Source: Saxidomus purpurata
Taxonomy: Eukaryota; Mollusca; Bivalvia; Venerida; Veneridae
Assembly: GCA_022818135.1 (NCBI GenBank)
Contig: JAFMSR010000009.1
Coordinates: 17,675,063 to 17,739,062 of the forward strand
Direction of reading: 5' to 3'
Length of the DNA: 64,000 nucleotides
The notes beneath the pieces are model-generated. The model saw only the letters and a list, made by a program, of their open reading frames with translations. It had not been told where the DNA came from and searched no databases. Within the stretch, counting starts at the first letter, position 1, and the number at the start of each line of letters is the position of its first letter. This document shows, piece after piece, positions 56,001 to 64,000 of this stretch. The position numbers and the translations under genes are program-made.

Positions 56001-56550
56001 CTCTTAACATTTAAAATGATGCCAACAACATGGTGCAGCGGACATTCTTCACATTTAAAATCAAATGTGGCGTAACAATTTCTGTTAATATTTAAAATGA
56101 GATTTTCGTTAACATTTTCTTTAACATTTTAACGAACCTTTCCATAACAATTTCTTTTAACATTTAAAATGAGATTTTAACTCTCTTAACATTTTCTTTA
56201 ACAGTTCTGCAGACATTTTGTTAACATTTAAAATGAACAAGTTCTGTAACAATTTCTTTTAACATTTAAAATCAAACGTGGCGTAACATTTTCTTTAATA
56301 TTTCTGCAGACATTTTGTTAACATTTAAAATGAACAAGATCTGTAACAATTTCTTTTAACATTTAAAACGACGCGTTCCGTAACATATTCTTTAACATTT
56401 TAGCTCTCTTAACATTTAAAATGACGCAATCCCTAACATTTGCTACTTCTGAATCAACAGTTCAGCGGACATTCTTAACATTTAAAATGACACATGGTGC
56501 AGCGGACATTCTTAACATTTAAAATCAAACGTGGCGAAACAATTTCTGTC

Positions 56551-58611
56551 ATTCAGACATATAATGGCTATGATAAGGTCCATTGGTCAAGCAAGGCTTT
56601 AAAAAAGATCTTATTGAGACACTTTGGGTATGGTAAGGACATGTAGTTTGCAAGTCAATACTGTTCTCTTCTGATGAATATCAATATTATACCAGTAAAG
56701 ATTGCAACATATCTGAGTGATATTAAGTGTTTTTCTTGGACTCTTATAGAAGCATTGCCTTGCTAGTGGCAAAAAATGAAAATACTGTTTTACAGCATGT
56801 GAAACAAAAATGTTATTATTTTTGCAAATAAATGTAGATCAGGTAGTTTGAACCTATGTGCATGCTCCTGCGCTTTCTTCATTACTTAAGGACATTTTAA
56901 GTAAAAAATGTATATAATCTTCAGATAAAAGTATAATGCAAATAATTGAAAATGTTATATGATCAAAATACTGTTTTGAGAGCAGCATCTGAAATCTAAT
57001 AAATGGTATTATAATGATACAAGTCACAGGAATATTCACAGATCCTGGTCACAGTGTTTTATTCTTAAATTCCCTTTTAAGAACAGGGTGATTCATTGTA
57101 TATCAAACTGCTTTAAAAGTCTGTTGCTTACAAGATAGAGTATATGATTTAATGTTTCCATTTTGAAACCAAATCATTTTTACAGACCCAGTTTGTTGTT
57201 GAAAAGCATCGTCTAAGCTTGATACTTGAAACTTGAGTAAATCCTTACAAATAGCAGTGTGTTTACCTTAGACACAATCTTCTTAGTTTGGATGCAGTCA
57301 TCAAATGGAACCACTGGCCACATTCAACCAAAATGGTCAGTCTTAATGAGTTATAAAACCTTAATTTGTCTGTAATTGGCAGTAAAGCTGATAATCATTG
57401 AAAGTGCTAGCAGTTTTGAAAGAACAACAGTTAAGTTGTTGTAGGAGTTTAAAAGCCCTTTTCAATTGTATTTCAGTCATTTAAACAATAATAAGGATTG
57501 TAAATGATTTGCTTTTTTAAACTCTAGTGGTCATTTTGTGCAGTCAAGCTGTACTGTTTCAGCAATTTTGGTAATGGACCATCCTAGCAACAATTATGTG
57601 AATGGAGATGAGCTGAAGGTGGGTAAAAATAGCTCACCATGAGCAGAAAGTGCTCAGTTGAGCTAAAAATTCCATGGCATTTTCAGGAATTCCAAGACTT
57701 TTCCATGATAAAATAAGTAATTTTCATTTTCCAGAAATAGAACATAGAATAAAGTGGTAGTTTTGGGGTAAAGAAACTTTATGAGTTTGGTTTTGGTTCA
57801 CCTTCAGAACCAAAACTTGTGCATCAGCCCTGAAACAAGACAGATTCCACGAGTTGTAGAATTGAAACTGAAAGTAATGCCGAAAGACAACCTCATATAA
57901 GTAAACAAGATCAGCCTTTTAAGTTCTTTGGTAGCATTTCCCAAGAAATAAAACTTATAGTGAGATACAGCCCCCAAGCATTTTTATAATTAATGATATA
58001 AGATGACATTTTGAAGAAAATGATAATCACAAACAATTGCTCCAATTTGCTGGTTTTTGAGACTCATTTTTTCAATCAGGATCTTCCATGGAATGACTAT
58101 GCTGTGTCAGTTTTGGAACATTTTCAACTTAACAATTCTTTGTGTACATGTTCACTTGTTTACATTTTCATCCACTGTATTTCTTTATAAATTTATTGAA
58201 TATATTGTATTTTATCATGCTGCTTATTAACTGTGTTAACTGTATTTTTAGCCTTTGCAGCATTGCATAATGGTGATTTATCTTTTTTCTTGGCTGGTTT
58301 TGATTAGTTTAGAAAATTCCTGAATGATGATGATTGGCATGATAAAATCCTAGTATGACTGGAGGGTATAAATAAATCGTCAACAGCCATTTTGTAGGAC
58401 AGTTCTTGAAGCCCGAAAGTTCAAATAGCAAACTCCTTAATGTACCGCCAGCCATAATTGTTTCATCATAAATATCTAGTACAATTGTTTACTGTCTTTT
58501 TGGAAATTAAGTAATGATTTATTATCATTCATGCTGCTAAAATTGATGTGAGCTTTTTGATTAATAAAACAAGTATCTGGTTCACATAGAGCTGATCTTC
58601 CTACTGCTTTC
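56551..58611. other. Unique-looking AT-rich intergenic DNA
   Basis: The satellite stops abruptly at about 56545 (CAATTTCTGTCATTCAGACA). No frame, splice-bounded exon or repeat family is convincing here. A minus-strand 61-codon frame (56854-57039) has no recognisable feature. Confidence 0.45.
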
Positions 58612-61600
58612 CTATGAACTCAGTATGGTACAGTATTACACAATACAAGAGTACCACAAGCACTAAAGAATGCTCTAGTACTGTTCAGTACTACTATATT
58701 AATATACACTGTGTTTTGCATTCTATTTTGGCGTCTGATGTGATCTGCGCCAATTTAAGACACCACATATTCTTAAAACTAAAAAAAATGCCATCAAAAA
58801 TTTTGGCACTGCAGATTTAAAGCCCCATAATATTATAGTATACAGAATTATAGAACACAACAGTGCTTTTGAACACTACAGTACTATAGAGTTCTACAGT
58901 ACTATACACATACTAAGAAATAAGAAGTATTTGTGTGTTAGGAGACTTCAATACATATAGAAACTTCTGCAGTACTAATCAATTATACTACAGCACTATG
59001 CAGTACTAAGTGGAATTAATTGCAACCTCTTGTTACAGTTTGTAGACAAGACTTTTGAAGTACTTCCTAAACAAGTAAACCCTGGGACAGAACAAGTATA
59101 AATTATGCATGACCTTGGTAGGTGACCTTCAGGCGATGCTACATCTAAGCTCTAGGCATGACAGTTTCTTACAAGAAGACTTTTTATTTCTATGTGAAAC
59201 ATGACCCAGAGAAACTAGTGAAAATGCTTTTTAAAAGGGTCTATCTGGGTTAAGCATGGCAAGGTATGAGGCAACAATCAGACCACAAGAAAATTAAATA
59301 ACTAAAGCTATAATTCACAAGAGACTGAATACTGATTATATGGAGGGTTGTAAAACATACGAAGTTCACTGAAAACAAGGAAAATAAAAAAAGAATTGCC
59401 ATACAAACTCATGACTGTCAAACTCCAAGGCAAATTTTATGATAGCAGCCAAGAAAATTGCTATATAGAGGAAACTGAGTGTCTTCACTGATGTATTTCT
59501 TCATTGTAGCCTTAATTGTGGGATACTTTTGGAATGATACTGTCACAGGTCCATGTAAATATCACAACTCCCTCAAATTGGATATTTGTCCTTGTATGTT
59601 TGTAGTAAACAAAAATAACTTTTATAAGCTGCAAAAATGTATTATCCAACTACAACAGACAATATGAGAAAAGAAGACAAAGAAACTATGGGACATGGAT
59701 GCCTTCAGTTTGAGCCATTTCTCCACCACAAACAAAATGCAGACGTTTGACTACACAAAGAGTGATCAAGTTGGTGTCTTCTAACAAAAGTCATCTTCAC
59801 ATTTCCTGAAAGATCAAATTCATTGTACAGTCTAACCTGTGTATAGTTTCCATGGTTTTGAAGCCTGTACTAGAAAAAAAATATATCTAGGAATTCCAAA
59901 ATATTCATGATTAAACTGAAATAAATTCCATGGAGAAAATTCTACTGGATCAAGCCTATTATAGACAGTATATACCTGGCTATGACTGTAAAGGATTTTC
60001 TGTGATTAGCCCTTTCTTTTAAAGCTTAATATGGAAAATATGAGCAAATTCTTTATGTGTTCATGGAATTTAATAGCACTATAATTTCACTCACATACTA
60101 TTTTGGTGTAGAAGGTTTTAAGAGGTATTCAAATTGTTATTTTTTTATTATCCCAAGATAACATTTTAACTGTTCAGAAAAATTGAAGAATATAGGTGGT
60201 TGCAGTCAGTCCTTGATTTACTTAAGTCAGGGTTTCATTTTGTTCAGTATTAAAGTTTGAATTTTGAAGTCTCATAGCACCAGTTTATGAACATACTTCA
60301 AGTCCAATCTGCTCCCAGCTCATACACAAGTCCAGTGGCTGGGAGTCTTTGCTTGTTGTCTCTGGACCAATCATATTCCAAAGTCCTTTCTGGAACTCAT
60401 GAGATATGCCGCACATTCCATCAACACATACAGGACAGACTAGAGTCATAATGCATAAATAAATAATGCATAAAATACAAATCATTTACATTTGATGTAA
60501 AATGCTGTGTCTAACTCTCTCAGTGCAGTCGCCTGCTGTGGACTGTGTGCCATGTGTATGAGCGTGCTTTCTTTTCTTCAAACTTCAGGGAAATTTGTAA
60601 ACAGATCCAACACAAAAACTCCCAATGAAATTTCTAGAAAATTCCATGTACAAAATTCTGTAGAGCATTCGCCCTCATTCCATAATCTAGGCATAGGAAA
60701 TAGCAATTGAAAGCAGAGTGACCACCATTTTCCAGGTTACACAAAATTTTTGCACTGTCTGCAATGATTTTGAGCACAAGTTTGTATTCAAGAACATTTC
60801 TTCATGGTATTATATTCCAGCAATAAATAGTAGCCTACTATGGAAAACTCATACTGTTTTCCCTATTCAAAGGGAACTCTAAAAATCAAACATGATCTAA
60901 AATATGTTCTTCCATAAACTTAAACCCGTGGAAACTGAATTACTTTGATCAGACTAGTCACAATGTATTTGATCCCAACAAAAATAAGAAGATAACATGC
61001 AGTTGGAGACAAAACTTCCACTCTCTTTGTATTCTAACTTGGTTTTTTTGCATCAAAACTTCAGACAAGAAATACTAAATATGCAAAAATCTTTTAGAGT
61101 AAGTGCCCTTGTCAAAAAAGGCACTTGAACTAAGTATAACTACAATCCATTAAAACATGTTAGACAGTAAAAGGATGTAAATGAAGGACATTACAGCCAT
61201 AAAAGTAACCTTGTGTTTCTCATTGGTGGTACCAATAAGCATTAATGACACTACTTAGGTAAACCTTATTATGATCTTACATGATGTTTATTATGCTCCA
61301 GCTTGAATTAAGTTTTGTTTGCCAAATTAATGTTAATGCAGCTGTTGGTTGGTCTGTCAGCAGATCTTTGGTTTATACCTCGAGAAGGGTTTGATGTTTA
61401 AGTGTCAAACTTGGTAGGTACATTGGTCATGGGCAGTAGATTAACCTTATTTTTTAGATCACTGGTCAAAGTTTAAGGTCACAGTGACCTTGCATTCAAA
61501 AATAGTTTGCCCTCAATAACTACAAGAGTCTATGAGGTCTCAAACTTTATAGGGGACATTGGTAGGTGAACCCTATTTTGAGGTCACTGGGCCAAGGACC

Positions 61601-62366
61601 TTGCATTTAACTCGAGCAAGATAGCATGCTCTTCTATTTTCAGTGCTTGCCAAAAATAACAAAACTTCTGTCAGTAAAAGGTAGAAAATTGAGAATCTTT
61701 GTATTTGTTGATACCCCTAAACTGAAAACAGTCAAGTTTCAAATTAATCCCATAGGTGGTTACTGAGATATGTGCATGAGCCTGCCTTTCATACAAGACT
61801 TTAACAAAAATTCCAAGTACAAGAACAGGAGTATGATCATAGTCAAGAAAAAGAAGATTTAACCATACAAAATTTTAAGTAAAGCACCCTTGATGACTGA
61901 AGGCAATGGGTCCCAACCAATTATATAGTGCGTATATTATGAAACAAGGACAACTTGATGAAATGTCAGCAACTTAAAACAGAAATTTTAACACAAGGGC
62001 TCATCTTAGCAAGCTGAGATTCGAGTGGTCAACACTGCAACTAGTTCAACAAAGCACTGTATACCACTGTAGTACTGCAAAGCACTGTAATAGTTTCTAA
62101 AATTATTGAAGTTCTCTAGCTCAAAATTACTTTTTAGTATGTGTACAGTACTGCAGTACTCTATAGTAATGCAGATTTCAATGCACTGCAGTGTTTTATA
62201 AAACTGTATAGCAGGCCTATCATAATACTCTATAGTACTGTAGTTCTTTTCATAGATTGAAAGGTTATAGTATATATATATAGCAATTTATAGTACTGAA
62301 CAGTATTAGAGCATTCTTTAGTGCTGTGGTACTCTATGGTACATACTGTGTCATACTGTAACCAAT
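58612..62366. mobile_element. 3.75-kb region bounded by long imperfect inverted repeats
   Basis: The left arm (about 58612-59010) contains GAGTACCACAAGCACTAAAG, AATGCTCTAGTACTGTTCAG and, further in, CTACAGTACTATACACATAC. The right arm (about 62040-62366) contains their inverted counterparts CTGAACAGTATTAGAGCATT, CTTTAGTGCTGTGGTACTC and GTATGTGTACAGTACTGCAG. Arms are about 330-400 bp and most similar in the outer 90 bp. The interior has no long frame; the best are 60-67 codons with no recognised motifs. It may be a long-TIR non-autonomous element or an inverted duplication. Confidence 0.55.
61320..61615 (+). repeat. GTGACCTTGCATT-type dispersed repeat, two units
   Basis: Units share AAACTTGGTAGGTACATTGGTC / AAACTTTATAGGGGACATTGG, then AGGTCACAGTGACCTTGCATT / GGTCACTGGGCCAAGGACC. 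This is the familiar bivalve steroid-receptor-half-site-like repeat. A short CTCGAGCAAGATAGC-headed segment follows at 61610. Confidence 0.5.
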
Positions 62367-62544
62367 TATGATATGCAATCAGGAATTATTGAGCATTTCT
62401 GTAATACGAATGCTTAATTTCTGTAATATGAATGTTTTAAATTACAGTATCTTCAAAAGACAATAAAAATAAACATTATTACAGGTGCAATAATTCATCA
62501 TTCTAAATCTGGAAGAAATCAACACTGTGATAACTGTATGATTA

Positions 62545-63500
62545 AACAAGAGCTGTCTCATGACAGCACGCTCGACTGTTCGAAAGCTTGTCGTTAAAAT
62601 GTTTTTTTTTGTCTAAGACAGGGGTTGTGTAATTGTCTTTAAGTATAAGGTTATGAAACTTGTTCACCTATGTAAATGTACATTACGTGCAAAGCCTTAC
62701 TCTGCATTCTGGTGTAAGCCCCCTGGGGGAGGAGGGGGACAATTTAAAGAAATACATGACCTTGTATTTGATCATGAATAACTTTGATAACGTTTCAAAA
62801 TTGATATGTATAAAATTAAAAGAGCACCTGGCATGCCCATGCTCTAATTATTCTATGACATTTCAAAAGTAAGCCAGTATTTCTAATAATGTCTGGTAAA
62901 AACTGTGACAAAATTCTAATTAAAAAAGGGCCCCCCATAAATATGTCAAAATCAAAACATTGGTGATGATGTTGATAGTAAACATTCTTTTAAGTTTCAA
63001 GTCAATACGTTTGATAGTATTCAAGATATTTAGATATTTGCTTCATAAAAATCTTTAACTAAAATTTCTTAGTTAAAATGGGGCATAAATCTGTCAAAAA
63101 TCAAAACGGTTATGGGGTTGTTTCCTCAGGTGAAGATGTTGATGGTGGACACATGATTTGGTTTCAAGTCATACCTTTTGATAATTTAAAATTTTGACTT
63201 TATAAAATCTTTTACCCAAAATTCTAAGTTAAAAGGGCCTAAACTGTCAAAATCAAATCGAGTTATGGGGTTTGTTTCCCCCTGTGTAAATGTTGATGGT
63301 AAAGATTTTTTGAGTTTCAAGTCAATACCTTTGATAGTATTCAAGATATTTGACTTTTATAAAAACTTTTAACCAACGCAGACCCCGCCCCCGTGGCCCC
63401 CCCCCCCCCCCCCCCCCCCCCGCGGGGGGGGCCGCCAAAATTGCCCCCCCCCCCCCCCCCCCCCCCCCCTCTCCTTATTCTTCGAATAGTCGAGCTAAAA
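62545..63500 (-). mobile_element. AACAAGAGCTGTC-family element (copy 3)
   Basis: Starts AACAAGAGCTGTCTCATGAC with CACGCTCGACTGTTCGAAAG and ends TTCTTCGAATAGTCGAGCTA, so it is the reverse orientation of the copy at 9476-10661. The interior shows the same units in reverse (GATGTTGATGGTGGACA, TTTCAAGTCAATACCTTTGA, CAAGATATTTGACTTT). The end that should read CGCCGACACCGACGCC-like is replaced by a C/G homopolymer tract. Confidence 0.6.
63398..63469. repeat. C/G homopolymer tract, probable sequence artefact
   Basis: A long C run, CGCGGGGGGGGCCGCCAAAATT, then another long C run. Corresponding bases in the copy at 9510-9545 are a normal GC-rich phrase (CGGCGTCGGTGTCGGCGTC). The Pro-rich and Gly-rich frames through it are by-products. 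Confidence 0.7.
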
Positions 63501-64000
63501 ATGTTTATGACAATGACAAGGTTGCCTATTAAAATCATAAAACTACTAAGAAATGTGCTTAAAATGTATTCATTAAATTAAAGAAAAAATTTATGTAATG
63601 AAATGTAAACAAATGGAAGATGTACACAATTAATTGCTTATTGAAACATGGTCTTGCCATTTCTGATTGCATTTACTGCATTTCTATTACTGTAGTATCT
63701 GACCTGATATAGCTTTCAATGCATGTTAAAGTTACAGGCCAGACACACAAAAATGTAAGGTGGGACGCACAGACCGACAGTGCAGTTTTAATATGCCACC
63801 CTTAAGGGGCATAAAAATACAACTCATTTGAAATATGAAACTGAAGTGACATCTTTTAAAATTATTCTCTTAAAATTGATAAAAACAATACATTTTTATT
63901 TCCTTTTTTTGAAAATATTCTTGAGAAGTGCCTATAAATATATACAGCGTGTTTTTTCACCATTTTGGCAGTGGGTCTGGTACCATTCAGAATTGGAAAT
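63501..64000. other. Window end, no gene supported
   Basis: AT-rich DNA. A GGGACGCACAGACCGACAGTG phrase, then GCCACCCTTAAGGGGCATAA, at 63763-63815 resembles the common CGGACAGA-type repeat end also seen at 29110-29160. No exon is recognised. Confidence 0.4.

Larger units (their letters stand above)
41395..56550. repeat. 15-kb AACATTTAAAATG satellite array with higher-order structure
   Basis: The core AACATTTAAAATG, or one-base variants, recurs every 37-72 bp throughout. About seven submonomer types follow in a set order: GACGCGTTCCG, TTTTAGCTCTCTT, ACGCGATCCCTAAC, CAACAGTTCAGCGGACATTC, GACACATGGCGCAG, ATCAAACGTGGCG, GAGATTTTCG, GAACCTTTCCATAAC, CAGTTCTGCAGACATTTTG, GAACAAGTTCTGTAAC. They form blocks of about 360-450 bp. 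The 5' part (41.4-44.4 kb) is more diverged than the centre. No gene, and no interrupting transposon inside the array, is seen. Short frames in it are chance. Confidence 0.95.

Noticed and set aside
41395..56550. CRISPR-like array of regularly spaced repeats
   Set aside because: Spacing is irregular, the intervals are themselves repeated, no cas genes exist and the DNA is clearly from an animal nuclear genome.
63341..63581. Gly-rich and Pro-rich frames on both strands
   Set aside because: They are produced by a C/G homopolymer tract inside a known repeat.

Overview
The window looks like intron-rich, AT-rich animal nuclear DNA, most likely from a bivalve mollusc. Protein genes are spread over short exons with GT..AG introns. 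There is a metazoan BEN-domain gene and a second one facing it. The rest is dominated by repeat families I associate, from memory, with bivalve genomes: AACAAGAGCTGTC-ended elements, AGCTCACCTGG-ended elements, and tandem 'GACAGAGTTATGCCCC' and 'GTGACCTTGACC' modules. The species cannot be fixed from sequence alone.

Region by region. (1) 1-14.65 kb: a twelve-exon gene on the + strand (854..14643) encodes a C-terminal BEN domain. Its introns hold a 1.1-kb inverted-repeat element, two tRNA-derived SINE remnants, foldback elements and several bivalve-type repeats. Exons 4 and 5 are a tandem duplication, and exon 7 carries a DQD repeat. (2) 14.6-17.7 kb: a 236-bp tandem array apparently grown from the gene's own 3' end, a patch of CCATGGAA-type palindromes, and a near-perfect hairpin. 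(3) 17.7-18.6 kb: a minus-strand TRIM-like (B-box plus coiled coil) fragment whose reading frame ends in that hairpin. (4) 19.2-24.75 kb: a decayed DIRS-type retrotransposon (gag, then RT/RNase H) split by a minus-strand hAT-family transposase gene with one frameshift. (5) 26.8-28.6 kb: the 3' two exons of a second BEN-domain gene on the minus strand. (6) 28.6-41 kb: a Tc1/mariner-type transposase, a decayed cysteine-rich exon, several non-autonomous DNA elements with visible inverted ends and target duplications, a LINE reverse-transcriptase fragment, tRNA-derived SINEs and microsatellites. (7) 41.4-56.55 kb: about 15 kb of satellite DNA built on an AACATTTAAAATG core. It is organised at three levels: 37-72-bp submonomers, roughly 360-450-bp blocks, and a 2.63-kb higher-order unit present three times almost identically. 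A smaller array of the same family lies at 36.47-37.45 kb and is interrupted by a 442-bp TTAA-flanked element. (8) 56.6-64 kb: no recognised gene; a 3.75-kb region bounded by long imperfect inverted repeats, then another AACAAGAGCTGTC element containing a suspicious poly-C tract.

The two BEN-domain genes are likely nuclear chromatin or DNA-binding factors. They share a layout (N-terminal segment, low-complexity linker, coiled coil, C-terminal BEN) and converge on the transposon-rich interval between them. I did not find a clear new multi-gene system. The most unusual structure is the hierarchical satellite and its second, transposon-interrupted copy.
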